Of a stretch of 64,000 nucleotides of DNA, positions 1 to 11,938 are shown piece by piece (within the stretch, counting starts at the first letter, position 1; each line of letters starts with the position of its first letter). Position numbers and translations under genes: made by a program. Under the pieces are notes generated by a model, which saw only the letters and a program-made list of their open reading frames with translations, was not told where the DNA came from and made no database searches. The DNA comes from Inia geoffrensis. Taxonomy: Eukaryota > Chordata > Mammalia > Artiodactyla > Iniidae. Where the stretch lies: assembly GCA_036417435.1 (NCBI GenBank), contig CM070901.1, forward strand, positions 160,290,044 to 160,354,043. Reading direction: 5' to 3'.

Positions 1-101
1 TACCAGCATGGGTGCATTGTGTCCCACCGGCTTCTCAGTACTCCTCAGGTGTGCCAGTGAGTTCTGATATTCAGATCTCATTGTTTGGGTGATGATCCTA
101 A

Positions 102-427
102 AAACTTCCCTGGTTGGGGAACTAAGATCCCACATGCCGCGGAGCAACTAAGCCCGTACACCACAACTACTGAGCTCCCGCGCCTCAATTAGTGAGCCCG
201 CATGCTGCAAACTACAGAGCCCACACGCTCTGGAATCCACGTGCCACATCTACATAGCCCATGCGCCCTGGAGCCCACATGCCACAACTAGAGAGAAGCC
301 TGCGTGCCGCAAGGAAGAGCCCATGCACCACAATGAGAACGATCCTGCACACCTCAACGAAGATCCCGCATGCCGCAACTAAGACCTGATGCAGCCAAAA
401 TAATAATAATAATAATAAATTAAATAA
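102..427 (+). mobile_element. CHR-family SINE (older copy)
   Basis: It starts acttccctgg, has lost part of the tRNA-like head, continues aactaagatcccacatgccgc, and has several degenerate 20-25-bp 'ccacaactac/gagcccac' units. It ends in an (AAT)n/A-rich tail at about 397-432. Confidence 0.85.
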
Positions 428-469
428 AATAATGAAGTCTTAAAAAAATCAATCCAATTGCTGGGTTTA

Positions 470-1990
470 TGGCCAATTACCTATATCCAGTACACCCAGG
501 TTGCCTTGGTGGATTTCACCTCTCCAAGACTCTAATTGAATGGTCTTGAGAAATTTTATTTTAAAGGAAAGAAAGTCTAGCACCCTGCAAGATAATGTTA
601 CTGCCAATATCACTAAGTGAGACCCCTTTACCCAGCCAGTTAATGATGTCAGTTCTGGCCATAAATAGTCCTTTTTATAAGATATTGAATGTTGGGTAGC
701 TCCTAACAGGACCCAATGGATTTATGGAACAAGTTCATGACCTTGACTCTCCCCAGGTTGGTTATGGAGAGGCACAGTTGGTTTCCCTCACGCTCAAAGT
801 CACTCACTTACAAGCAGCTTTGGAAACAGCCCATGCCAATCTGTCAATCTGTCTTTAGTGCAGGCATGCTGGTTTCTATCAGTTTTCCAATGGTATGCCC
901 ATTTGGTCACAATATTTGTTAATTCATCTTATGACCCGTAAGGTGTCAAATTTCTGCTCTGAACAATCCTCTTCCCAGTTTAGGGGAAATCTAGGAAAAT
1001 GATTTGATTCAGGAGGATTTTGGTTTAAATCCGTGCTAATGACATTGTTGCTCCTACTACCAATTTAAATTACAGTTTGTGGAACTTATAAGGTGATAGT
1101 TTCTTGCTTTTCACGCTGTGTGTCATCAGCTGGTACTAGGATAATGATGTCTAAACTTGAAACTACAGATCACCTCTATGTTCTCTGTAAAATAATGGGC
1201 ATACACAATGCACATGCAAGGAAAATTGGCTTAATGGCTTAAGTCCCTTATCAGACAACCTAAAATTGGCGGTCAGCCCTTGCCAGACATTCTGCTAGTA
1301 TAACCACCAAAAGAGACAAACTGGGCTATTAGGACCCAGCATCAAGGGACATGATGGACACTGGGGCAGGCAAGCAGCCACCCTAACTTCAAGGGACCTA
1401 ATATTTGATAACCTAATGCTTTCTATCAAAATATTAATGATCAACAGGGGGAAATTGTGAAATAAAATTCATATTTTATGACAAGACAAGAAAAACTTAA
1501 TCTCGGAGGACTGATCTGATTCTATCTCCAGGTAGTGTCAGAATTGAGTTGAATTGTAGGACACCCAGCTGGTGGTGGAGAATTGCTTGATGGGGCTGGA
1601 AACCCCACACATCTGAACTGGTATCAGAATTGCAAAGAACAAGGCATGGTTCCTGCCCTCTCGGAGCAGGAATTTGGGAGAAAAGGAAGCCCACTGGGAC
1701 TAGGTCCTAAAGGAGAAGTAAGTTTTCACGAGGGTGAAGTGTATATGGGTGTGTGGAGTGAGGAAGAGATAAGAGAGCAGAAGAAAACAAGAGCAAAAGC
1801 AACATGAAAGGGAGTGATGTTTTCAGGGAGTACTGCAGATGATGCAAGTGGGAGAGTGATGTCATCTTTGAAGATGATGCCAGTTTGGCTGCATTAGCAA
1901 AAATATGACTCCCTTGAGTTAATATTTTTATAATTTTTCACTATGATTGTTTTAAGGTTTTTTTAAAGTCTGACCAGTTTTTAAAAATAC
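470..1990 (+). mobile_element. Possible decayed retroviral (ERV) 3' region
   Basis: A broken frame near 735-850 reads like an envelope- or coat-type helix (GEAQLVSLTLKV, AALETAHANLS). A polypurine run acagggggaaattgtg (about 1443-1460) resembles the tract before an LTR, and the following 500 bp has LTR-like phrases (ggacacccagctggtg). Stops and frame changes are frequent. The family cannot be named; the call rests on general resemblance. Confidence 0.3.
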
Positions 1991-2215
1991 TTATTTATTT
2001 ATTTATTTTTGGCTGTGTCGGGTCTTAGTTTCCGCAGGCAGGATCTTTGCTGCGGCATGCGGGCTGTGCTGCACTGGCTCCTCACTGGGGCCCGTGTGCT
2101 CAGTAGTTGGCTTAGTTGCTCTGTGGCCTGTGGGATCTTAATTCCCTGACCAGGGATCGAACCTGCATCCCCTGCCTTGGAAGGCAGATTCTTAACTGCT
2201 GTCCAGGGAAGTCCC
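1988..2215 (-). mobile_element. CHR-family SINE
   Basis: It begins with a T-rich (tttatttatttatt) tail and ends ccagggaagtccc, the reverse complement of the SINE head. It is diverged from the young CHR-2 copies. Confidence 0.85.
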
Positions 2216-2584
2216 TAAGCCTTATCATTTTAAGTAGTATATTCTACTCGGTGGAAATATCCTACTTTCTTATGCTTACCTTTTTTTCAGGTCATGATCC
2301 AGGCCTGTACTGTCTGATATGGTAGTCTCTAGCCACAGGTGGCTACTGAGCACTAGAACTGTGGCCCTTACAAATTAAGTTGTCCTGTAAGTGGAAGCTA
2401 CAAATTCCTGAGACTTAGTATGAAGAATGTAAAATACCTCATTAATAATTTCTTACATTGATTACATGCTGAAATGATAATATTTTGAGTATGAGTTAAA
2501 CAAAATATGTTATTAAACAAATAATTTTAACATTAATGTTATTTAATCTCTTTTCTTTTTAAATGTGGCCACTAGAAATTTAAA

Positions 2585-3640
2585 TTTTTAAACTAACATA
2601 CAGTAAAATTCACCCTTTTGGGTGCACAATTCTGAGTTTTGACAAAGGCATAGAGTCATGTAACTAGTACCACAATTAAGATGCAGAACAATTCTCTCTC
2701 ACCCCCCAAAAAACCTCCCTTATGCTGAACCTTAGTAGTTAACACCCCTCCATCCCCCCCATCTCCTGGCAACCACTGATCTGTTCTGTCCCTATAGCTT
2801 TGCTTTTTCCAGAATGGCATATAAATGAAATCCTACAGCATATAGTCTTTTTGTAAATTGTGAGATAGATATATAGATATCTATCTATATAGAGAGAGAT
2901 AGATATAGATAGATAGATATCCATATATAGAGAGATATATGGTTAAAATTTGCCATTTTAAACATTAAGTGGTAGTTTTTTTGAGTCTGATTTCTCCCAC
3001 TTCACATAATTTATTTGAGATTCATCCATGTTGTTGCATGTAACACTAGTTCCTCCCTTCTTTATTGCCAAGTAATATTCCATTGTACAGATGTAACACC
3101 CATTTATCTATTCACTAGTTGAAGAACTTTTGGATTGTTTCCAGCTTGGGGCATTTATGAAAAACAAAAAAGCTGCTATAAACATTCACATTGGATTTTT
3201 TTGTGTGAACCTAAGTTTTCATTTCTCTTGGGTAAATACTTAAAAGTATTTACTTATTAGGAGTAAATACTTAGGAGGGTTTCCAGGGCATACACTAGGT
3301 GTGCATTTAACTTGATAAAAAAACTGCCACACTGCTTTCCAAAGTAGCTGTATTCTTTTTTCATTCCCACCAGCAACATATGAGAGTTCCTGTGCTCTAC
3401 ATCCTCGCCAGTGCTTGGTATTGTCAGGTTTTGTTTTTGTTTTTAGCCTCTAATAGGTGTGTGGTGGTCTTGCTTCGCATTGTGGTTTTAATTTGTATTT
3501 CCCTAATGACCAACGCCATTGACCATCTTTCCATGTGCTTATTTGCCATCCATATATCTTCTTTGGTGAAGTTCAAATCTTTTGCTCATTTTTTAAAAAT
3601 TGAGTTGTTTCGATGTGTTTCAAGATTATTTTTTAAAGAA
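2585..3640 (-). mobile_element. Antisense L1 3' fragment
   Basis: The plus strand carries familiar antisense L1 phrases (attcacccttttgggtgcacaattc, ccatgttgttgcatgtaa, attccattgtacag, cttattggccatc-like). An internal GATA-type simple repeat sits at about 2866-2938. No reading frame survives. Confidence 0.75.
2866..2938. repeat. (GATA)n/(TATC)n simple repeat
   Basis: Interrupted gata/tatc units with short gaga runs; partly self-complementary. Confidence 0.85.
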
Positions 3641-4067
3641 AGCTTCAGCCCTGCCTCCAGTCTGTAGTCCCGCCTTCATGCTGAGGTGTTGTAGACCTTG
3701 CTGTAGACCTTGCCACTTTGTCTTCTTGTGTTTTAAAGCGTGTATGGGACCTTCAGTCAACATCACAGAATTCCTGCAATCAGACATCCACCAGAAAAGT
3801 TATCTTTTAATGATTGGCTGCTGTCAAGCCCTTGCCAAAAGCCTGGTGTGTATGGTTGCTCAAAGGGTCAAAGGAATGTGCTTTTTGTTCTCTAGATTTT
3901 ATGAGCTCTGTCTCTGCATCAAGCTACACACTTAGACAATATGAGTTTATTATTTAGTGTTGTGTACTTGGGGTTTATTGATGGTCCATATTAGAAATAG
4001 CCCTTATGAATTCTATAAAACTGCTGATAAAGAATTTGCCCATAATATTTTTTCAATATCCCTTTTA
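3641..4067. other. Unique stretch, nothing recognised
   Basis: Only a small direct duplication, tgtagaccttgc twice at about 3689-3712, stands out. Short open frames here have no recognisable similarity. Confidence 0.5.
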
Positions 4068-4394
4068 TTTTAATTTTATTTTATTATTTATTTCCGGCTG
4101 CGTTGGGTCTTCATTGCTGCTTGCAGGGTTTTTCTAGTTGCGGTGAGGGGGGGCTACTCTTCGTTGCAGTGCGCGGGCTTTTCACTGCGGTGTCTTCTCT
4201 TGCTGCGGAGCACGGGCTCTAGGGGCACGGGCTCAGTAGTTGTGGCTCGCGGGTTCTAGAGTGCAGGCACAGTAGTTGTGGCGCACAGACTTAGTTGCTC
4301 CGCGGCATGTGGGATCTTCCCAGAGCCGGGCTTAAACCTGTGTCCTCTGCATTGGCAGGCGGATTCTTAACCATTGTGTCACCAGGGAAGTCCC
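4068..4394 (-). mobile_element. CHR-family SINE with target-site duplication
   Basis: It is flanked by TCAATATCCCTTTTA at 4053-4067 and 4395-4409, a perfect 15-bp duplication. The T-rich tail is on the left and the reversed head (caccagggaagtccc) on the right. Confidence 0.9.
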
Positions 4395-4720
4395 TCAATA
4401 TCCCTTTTAGAGGGAACTGTTTAATAAATTCCTTTTAGAGTTTAGTGACAGAAAAACTTCCTTTCTCCTGACAAATAGCCATTTTCCTATTATTATACAA
4501 CGAGAACTATTACATCTAGCCATCTTTCTGCTTATATTTTTGGCTGCTAAAAACCCCGAACTATATTTAATATTCAGTTATACTAACGACCTTTAGCCTT
4601 AATTATCCTTTTGCTCTCCATGGCTTTTCACTGGTCCTGTATTGAGACAGTATTGTTCCAATTACTTTTGCCGTACAGCATCCATCCCAAACTTGGTGGT
4701 ATAAAACAACAACCACTTGG

Positions 4721-5062
4721 GACTTCCCTGGCGGTCCACTGGTTAGGACTCAGCACTTTCTTTTTTTTTTTTTTTTTTTTTTTTGCGGTACGCGGGCCTC
4801 TCACTGTTGTGGCCCCTCCCGCCGCGGGGCACAGGCTCCGGACGCGCAGGCCCAGCAGCCATGGCTCACGGGCCCAGCCGCTCCACGGCATGTGGGATCC
4901 TCCCGGGCCGGGGCACGAACCCACGTCCCCTGCATCAGCAGGCGGACTCTCAACCACTGCGCCACCAGGGAAGCCCAGGGCTCAGCACTTTCACTGCCGT
5001 GGGCCAGGTTCAATCCCTGATCTGGGAACTAAGATCCCACAAGCCACGCGGTATGGCTAATA
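4721..5062 (+). mobile_element. CHR-1-type SINE interrupted by a younger SINE
   Basis: The left part is gggacttccctggcggtccactggttagg. After the interruption it resumes with cactgccgtgggccaggttcaatccctg and aactaagatcccacaagcc. The split is caused by the CHR-2 insertion at 4761-4980. Confidence 0.9.
4761..4980 (-). mobile_element. CHR-2 SINE nested inside a CHR-1-type SINE
   Basis: A poly(T) start, the reversed CHR-2 body (gcggtacgcgggcctctcac...) and an end at ccaccagggaagccc. It is flanked by a perfect 12-bp duplication, CTCAGCACTTTC, at 4749-4760 and 4981-4992. Confidence 0.95.
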
Positions 5063-5709
5063 ATTATAATTACAAAAGAACAATTTTATTGGGCATATTG
5101 ATTCTGTGGGTTATGAATTCTGAAAGGGTATAGTGGGGGCTGCTCTCCTCTGCTCCACCCCATCCTGGGCCTCAACTGGTGGCTGACAGCTAGGAGTTAG
5201 AATGTGAGTTGCGGGAGTCACTCCGAAACGGCTTCTTCACTCACATGGCTGAGCCTGGGCTGGAGAGGCTATGTACATGGCCTCTCCACATGGCTTGGCT
5301 TTTCACTGCACAGTGGCTGGCTTCCATGGGGCAGCAAACCCAGAGGGAGTGTCCAAAGAGCCAGCATTCCAAGAGAGCTGGGTGGAAGGCACATGGCCTT
5401 TCCTAGCCTCCGAGCATCACTTCTGCCATACATGACATGGTAGAGCCGTCATAAGCCCACCCAGATTCAAGAGGAGAGTATAAAAACCCCACCCCTCAAT
5501 GATATAAGTATTGAAAAAATTAAATGTCACTTTCTAAACTACAGACATAAATAATACAAATAATAAACTCATGGCTGATCTTCAGTTAAAGAGATCTAAA
5601 TAGAAGGTGTCTCAGCATTTAACCCTGCTCAGACCACATGGCTAGAGGTGGGGGAGACACAAGGTAGGAGAGGCCTCTTCAGCTCCCTACCATCTTCCCA
5701 CGTTTGTTA
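5063..5709. other. Unique stretch, nothing recognised
   Basis: Two overlapping open frames of 65-79 codons start near 5205, but they lack conserved motifs and contain no splice context I can defend. Confidence 0.5.
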
Positions 5710-5714
5710 TAGAG

Positions 5715-5975
5715 CCATTTTCTTTTTTTGACTTAAAAAAATTTTTTTTATTGGAGTAGAGTTGATTTACAGTGTTGTGTTAGTTTCTGCTGTACAGCAA
5801 AGTGAATCAGTTATACATATACATATATCCACTCTTTTTTAGATTCTTTTTCCATATAAGTCATTACAGGGTATTGAGAAGAGTTTCTGTGGTATACGAT
5901 AAGTCCTTATTAGTTATCTATTTTATATATAGTAGTGTGTATATGTCAATCCCAATCTCCCGAATTAATTAATTT
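5715..5975 (-). mobile_element. Antisense L1 3' end
   Basis: The phrases ttggagtagagttgatttacagtgttgtgttag and ctgtacagcaaagtgaatcag are the reverse of the L1 3' end seen on the plus strand at 42.0 kb. Confidence 0.85.
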
Positions 5976-6014
5976 TTTTTATTAAATGAAAGATTCTTTA
6001 AATTCTACAGTGCT

Positions 6015-6222
6015 GGGCTTCCCTGGTAGCGCAGTGGTTGAGAGTCCGCCTGCCGATGCAGGGGACACGGGTTCGTGCCCCGGTCCGGGAAGACCCCACA
6101 TGCCGTGGAGCGGCTGGGCCCGTGAGCCATGGCCGCTGAGCCTGCGCGTCCGGAGCCTGTGCTCCGCAACGGGAGAGGCCACAACAGTGAGAGGCCTGCG
6201 TACCGCAAAAAAAAAAAAAAAA
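6015..6222 (+). mobile_element. CHR-2 SINE
   Basis: It runs gggcttccctggtagcgcagtgg to a pure A-tail, and is flanked by TCTACAGTGCT (6004-6014 and just after the tail near 6223). It is close to the other young copies. Confidence 0.95.
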
Positions 6223-6804
6223 ATCTACAGTGCTTACAATTTTCAAAAGTTTCACACACATGATTTCATATAATCCCACAATCACCTTTTTTTCCTCTAT
6301 CCCTATCTTGCCCCTCCTCCCTTCCCTCTCCCCGCTGGTAACCACTAGTTTGGTCTCTACATCTGTGAGTCTTACAGAGACATTTTTACAACTCACCAAA
6401 GCTGCAAAACTAAGGGGAAAAGCTAGCTAAAATTAGACATATTACTAATTTGGTAACAACAAGATTATCTGGGGCCCAAATAATTTTTTCAAAGGACTTT
6501 AAGAAGCTATTATTTCAGTCATGAGAGACTGATGACAGACATCTTTCCTTTTAATGACCAGTGAAAAGACATCTTTTCCTCCAGTTGGGAATAATAAGTT
6601 CAGCAAACACCTGCAAAGAGACAAGTCTAACAGCCATTATTCCTCGTCCTTTTCTTCCTCCTATTCCCTTCTCTTCCTGAATTATCTGGAAGAAATTCCT
6701 TTATGTAGCACCTAAAATGTGCTAAGTATTATTTTTGTCACTCAAATAATGCTTCAAAGCACAGATTTAGCAGCTAATTCAATAGTGTGATTAAAATACA
6801 ACAT
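6223..6804. other. Unique stretch, nothing recognised
   Basis: A pyrimidine-rich block lies at 6290-6340; no gene or repeat is recognised. Confidence 0.45.
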
Positions 6805-7122
6805 TTCAGGGTTAGCAAACTTTTCTGTAAAGGGCCAAATAGTATTTTATACTTTGTGGGCAACACAGATCTTCTACAATGAGTCAGCTCTGCTGATAGG
6901 GAAAAGCAGCCATGGACAATTTATAAATAAATATGCATGACTGTGCTCCAGTGAAACAATTTATGGACACTTACGTTTGACTTTCATCCAGTTTTCACAT
7001 GTCACAAAATAGTAATCCTCTTTTGATTTTGTTTCAATTTAAAAGCCAATTTTAGTTCATGGGAAAATACAGGCAGTGAGTCAGGTTTGGCCTGTGGGCT
7101 GTAACTTGCCTATCCCTGCAAA
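6805..7122 (-). mobile_element. hAT-Charlie-type DNA transposon remnant
   Basis: The phrases tagcaaacttttctgtaaagggccaaatagta and ggcctgtgggctgtaacttgcc are the two ends of a very common non-autonomous hAT family in mammals. The strand given is by convention and not certain. Confidence 0.75.
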
Positions 7123-7859
7123 CTTAAATGAAAAAGCAGGGTACAGAATTGTAGTCACGGTATGATTTCCTATAACTTTAAAGAGGAGATTTACACATAA
7201 AGAAAAACCTGAAAGTAAATTTACACAATGTGGGTTTTGTTTATTATTTTAATGCTAAGATGGTTGATTTTCCTCCATGCAGTTTTTGGTAGTTTCAGAT
7301 TTTATTGATAGGAATACTTTAATGATGGAAATAAAAGTCTTTGAAAGGATAAATGTAGTAGTATTCCCCTTAACAGCACATACACCAAAAAATCAGTAAG
7401 AGGGAGAAAATTAGAATGAATTCTGTGGCGTTGGGCTGGAATTGGATTTACCTGTCTGTATGTCAATCTATCTCTCTGTTTATCTGTGTATCTATGGAAA
7501 TATCCACTGAGAGGGCCTGAAAACAGCAACTCTTCATAAGTAAGGAACACACCATGCATCCAGATTTCGGTTTCTAAATAACGGTTCTCCACTAAAAAGA
7601 ACCAAAGCTCCTTGGAGAAGTATCTGATTCTGGGGCTGGGGCAGGAAAAAAGGACACGATGAGCCTGGAACATCTTGTGTAAGAAAGGAATAAAGTGTTC
7701 AAATAACTATAGGGACACATCAAATGGACACAAAAGTTGGCTTTAATGGGCTTTCACTGGCCAAATCTGGGATACTTTGAATATTAAAATAAATGATTGC
7801 AACAGATTACAGCCCAATGAATAAACAGGAAGCCATGAGTCCCTATGACTTAAGAAAAT

Positions 7860-8478
7860 AAATAGTTGAGGGAGATTAAGAAGTACAAACTTCCAGTTGC
7901 AAAATAAATGAGTCACGGGTATGAAAGGTACAGTGCGAGGAATACAGTCAATAACTACGTAATGCCTTTGTGTGGTGAGAGATCATAACCAGACCTATCC
8001 TGGTGGTCATTTTTGAAATGTATGGAAATATCTAATCACTATGTTGTGTAAAAGGAACTAACATAGTGTTGTAGGTCAATTATATGTCAAAAACAAACAA
8101 ACAAACACAGAAAAAGTGATCAGATTTGTGGTTATCGGAAGGGGAGGGGGAGTATGAGGGGGTGGGGGGAGGTGGGAGTTGGATAAAGGCAGTCAAAACA
8201 GACAAACTTCCAGTTATAAGTACTAGGGATGTAATGTACAACATGATAAATATAACTAACACTGCTGTATGTTATATATGAAAGTTGAGAGTAAATCCTG
8301 AGTTCTCATCACAAAGAAAAATATTTTTTTCTATTTCTTTAATTTTATATCTATATGAGGTGATGGATGTTCATTAAACTTATTGTGATAACCATTTCAT
8401 GATGTATATTACTCGAATAATTATGCTGTACACCTTAAACTTATGCAGTGCTGTATGTCAATTATATCTGAATAAAAC
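7860..8478 (+). mobile_element. L1 3' fragment, sense
   Basis: The phrases gctgtacaccttaaacttatgcagtg and caattatatctgaataaaactgg match an L1 3' end. The upstream part (7900-8260) is more diverged. The region 7123-7860 shows nothing I recognise. Confidence 0.7.
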
Positions 8479-8486
8479 TGGAAGGA

Positions 8487-8676
8487 GGGCTTCCCTGGTG
8501 GCGCAGTGGTTGAGAGTCCACCTGCTGACGCAGGGGACACGGGTTCGTGCCCCAGTCCAGGAAGACCCCACATGCCGCGGAGCGGCTGGGTTCGTGAGGC
8601 ATGGCCGCTGAGCCTGTGTGTCCGGTGCCTGTGCTCCGCAACGGGAGAGGCCACAACAGTGAGAGGCCCGCGTACC

Positions 8677-8716
<40 letters not shown>
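8487..8716 (+). mobile_element. CHR-2 SINE inserted in L1 tail
   Basis: A full CHR-2 body with a 36-nt A-tail. Short duplications (ctggaagga / ttggaagga) flank it. Confidence 0.95.
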
Positions 8717-8718
<2 letters not shown>

Positions 8719-9029
8719 GAAGGAAAAATTAATGAATAAAATTTTAGCGGTTTGATGAGAAATGGGTGATGTATGTAGTTTCAAAGTATCTCGCTACAAA
8801 TGGGAAAAGCGTACCTTTACAGTGGAGAAGCTCAGCAGACATCATTTTAATCAAGGATCAAAATGAACATCATCAGTAATGAAACAAAGTGGGCCACTGA
8901 TGTGATGCTTTGAGAAGAACGCATTGAGAGTCCTGTGTGAGTACTGCCTAAACGCATAGCCTGAATCTAGTCAACACGAGACACACAAAACCAAGAGAGG
9001 GAGATGCTACAGATTAGCTGGCCTGTCCT
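8717..9029. other. Unique flank of CpG island
   Basis: No gene or known repeat seen; GC rises sharply from about 9030. Confidence 0.45.
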
Positions 9030-9735
9030 CCCACCCGCCACCACCTCCGCTGCTCCATCCGACGGGCCGCTCACCACTCGTCACGCAGCCTGAGCCCGGC
9101 CAGCCGCCGACCCTCCGGTAGTCCTCGGCGCCCGACGGCTACAGTCCTCGGCACGCGCTCCGCGCCGCCTTCCCGCTGCAGCCGCCAGGAGGCTCCGCGC
9201 GCCTTCCCGCCTTTCCCCGCGCCGCGGCCGAGCTGGGCCGTGTGGCCAGGGGGGCGTGGCGCTCGGCGGGGGCGGCCCGGAGGGCGCGGCCATTGTCCCG
9301 CACATCCTCTCAAGCGCGCAGGCGGGCCGGGCCGGGCCGGGAGGTGAGGGCGCGGCGGCCGCGCAGTCCGGGAACGGGTTCGCCCAGCCACCACCCGCCC
9401 TGCCGCCGCCCCGAGGACGGGTCCTCGGAGCCGGACGGCCGCGTCTCCTTTGTGACCGTCTCCAGCCCCTCCGAGCCGGCGCGCCGCCGCCCCTGCGCCC
9501 GAGGCTGCAAATGGTGCCCACTCGCCTCTGCGCCTCCCGCCGCTCTCGTGGCCCGGGGACGTCTTGGGGGGTCAGCACCCGGGCCTCATCCCGCCGCCTC
9601 CGCCGCCGCAGCCGCCCGGAGCCAGAGCCCGCGGCGCCTCCGCCCGCGCCTGGGCCAGCAGCGAGGGTCGCGGGCCAGTCCCGGGGCTGCCCCGACGCCC
9701 TCCCGGGAATACCTGACGGGAGTCCCACTAAATAG
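9030..9735. promoter_or_regulatory. CpG island, probable ZBTB8A promoter/first exon
   Basis: About 700 bp of very GC-rich, CpG-dense sequence with repeated GGGCC units (9325-9345), GC boxes and Ala/Pro/Arg-biased translations in every frame, which is typical of non-coding CpG islands. It lies about 11 kb downstream of the ZBTB8B stop, where conserved mammalian gene order places ZBTB8A in the same orientation. A minus-strand donor GAGTG|gtgagc (GT at 9074-9073) could end a first exon. A YY1-like ACAATGGCCGC (minus strand, near 9290) is compatible with leftward transcription. No ZBTB8A coding exon is present in the window. A plus-strand donor GGGAG|gtgagg near 9341 leaves a divergent transcript possible. 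Confidence 0.6.
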
Positions 9736-9741
9736 ACTTTT

Positions 9742-10264
9742 TTTTTTTTTTGTAAAATACATATAAAATTTATCATTTTAAAGTACAATTCAGTGGCATC
9801 AAGTATATTCACAGTGTTGTACAATCATCCCCACTGTCTAGTTCCAGAACTTTTTCATCACCTCAAAGGGAAACCACCCATTACATCTGAGTGGTTATAT
9901 CCGTCCCCAACCAGCTGCTGGCAACCACTACTCTGCTTTTTGTCTCTATGGATTTGCCTATTCTGAGTATTTTCTATAAATGGAATAATACAGTACGATA
10001 TCCTTTGTGACTGGCTTCTCTCACTTAGCATAATGTTTTCAAGGTTTGTCCATGTTGTAGCATGTATCAGAACTTCATTCCTTTTAATGGATGAATAATA
10101 TTCCGCTGTATGCGTACAACATATTTTGTTTTTATCCTTCCATCAGTTGATGGATATTTAGGTGTTCTCACCTTTTGGCTATTATGAATAGAACTGCTAA
10201 GAATGTTTGCGTACAAGTTTTTGTTCGAACGCCTGTTTTCAAATTCAATTCTTTTGGGTATATA
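9742..10264 (-). mobile_element. 5'-truncated L1 insertion beside the CpG island
   Basis: Perfect 15-bp duplications ACTAAATAGACTTTT at 9727-9741 and 10265-10279 bracket a T-rich start and antisense L1 text (aaagtacaattcagtggcatcaag, ccatgttgtagcatgtatcag, gctattatgaatagaactgc). The insertion is 523 bp. Confidence 0.9.
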
Positions 10265-10279
10265 ACTAAATAGACTTTT

Positions 10280-11099
10280 GCTCCCCTTCTAATGGAAAAC
10301 ACAACAGCCATCTGCAGTCTTCCTGCCATTGATTCTCGGAATTCCTGGAGCTGTATGAGGCATGCTCCCCCAAAATTTCCTGTCTGCCTTAACTTTCTTG
10401 GTATAGGAGACATATATGTCAATATAGCTGCCCTCTCTAAGGCCCCTTCTCAGGGGCTCTGCCTCTCATACTGTCAACACCCACCCAAGTAACATCCAAA
10501 TAATATCCCCTGACCCCTCGACCCCCAACCCTCATCTCCAGCCAGAGCCCTCCTCTGCCCAAGTTACCATGTGAGCCAAGGGAACCCATCCTTTGCTGGG
10601 CAGAAACTGAGGTGTCTTCCTTTGGAGGATTTTAACTGAAGGACAGGTAGGGGCTGGGGCAGTCATTTAGAATTGATAAATGGGCAGAAAAAAAGGCTAG
10701 TCTGAGAATGGCTGGGGAGCCTCACACAGGCACAGCAAGGCGGACAAGGACCGTAACAGCCTCAGTCCTGACTTTCTAATTCTGGGTGATCTGCTGACTT
10801 CCTCTCCTAGAACATTCATAATGTTGCTCATTTTACTCTTGAAATAAATCCTCTTAAAACTGTTCTCAAACTTTAGCTTGAAGCAGAATGCTTCTAGGGA
10901 TGATGCTGATGTTGCTGGTCCTAGAACCATACTTTGAGAACCATTGTCTTAAGCTTGCTTGAGTGCCTGTTCCTTGAAACCAAAAGTGCCCTGACAAAGA
11001 GCGGCACTTGGATGTCTGCTGCTGCTGAATTCAGGGGTGCCTGGGAAAGCTGACATCCCAGCTGCCTCCAGTGCTCACCATTAGAGGGTGTCCAGCTGG
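10280..11099. other. Unique DNA with a MER5-type remnant at its centre
   Basis: Around 10860-10955, gatgatgctgatgttgctggtcctagaacc...tttgagaaccattg is the decayed end of a MER5-like hAT element. The rest is unrecognised. Confidence 0.5.
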
Positions 11100-11212
11100 A
11101 TTTATTTATTTATTTATATTTGGCCACACCACGCAGCTTGCAGGATCTTAGTGCCCGTGCCCCCTGCAGTGGAAGAGCGGAGTCCTGACCACTGGACTGC
11201 CAGGGAATTCCC
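11100..11212 (-). mobile_element. Short CHR-family SINE fragment
   Basis: It starts tttatttatttatatttggccacacc and ends ggactgccagggaattccc. The middle is deleted. Confidence 0.8.
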
Positions 11213-11735
11213 TGTCCATCTGGATTTAAGCTCTCTTGCTACTGCCTGTGAGCCACAGCTGTGCTAAGAATACATCAAGGAAGTGCAGAGTTACAGAAGT
11301 GCAGGGCAGTCAGTGCTCTTGCCCTCCCACTCCGTCTCAGGCTTTGGCATCAGATGTTCAAAGCAGTGAAGTTTGAGCTCCCAGCATCTCACCAAGATCT
11401 TGGATCATACTCACTGAGTTTCTACCTGTAGCTCTCACACTGAAGGCTCAGGCGTACTTCATTGGAGCTGAGACAAATGACTCTCTTTTCTCCTGGTCAG
11501 ATCCTTCCAGCGACTTCCCCCCCAAAACTTCATACACATCAGCTGTGCCCTTTCATTGACTCTCATACATACGAGACATGTTTAAATCCTAGTGATGTTC
11601 ACAGATTGGTTCATACATACCCAGATTGGTTTAAATGCTTGTGATGCTCACCATATTGGTGGAACCTACCTCATCTCCATCATCTCCACATAAGGAATAA
11701 CAGATCTCACGGTCCCATCCAACATTCTAGATCAC

Positions 11736-11938
11736 AAGTGGGCAAGCTATAAAGTTCTGATAGTAAATATTTTGAGCTTTGTAGACGAAAGGTGTCTGTT
11801 GCAACCACTCAACTTTGCCCCTGTAGCGCAAAAGCTGGCATATACAATACGGAAAGGAATGGGTGAGCTTGTGTTCTAAGAAAACTTTATTTGCCAAAAA
11901 CAGGCAGCAAGCAGATCTGACCCAACCTCCGCTCTAGA
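11736..11938 (-). mobile_element. hAT-Charlie-type remnant, second copy
   Basis: It shares tagtaaatattttgagctttgtagac, gcgcaaaagctggc and aaaactttatttgccaaaaacaggcagc with the family seen at 6.8 kb. Confidence 0.75.

Noticed and set aside
4628..4957. Open frames encoding [18 protein letters not shown] or [19 protein letters not shown] peptides, here and at every CHR-2 copy
   Set aside because: They are translations of the CHR-2 SINE in its open frames, repeated wherever the SINE lies; no host gene is implied.
9081..9824. 247-codon minus-strand frame and several plus-strand frames (159-174 codons) across the CpG island
   Set aside because: CpG-island composition suppresses stop codons in all frames. 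The peptides are low-complexity Arg/Pro/Ala, and one runs into the L1 insertion.
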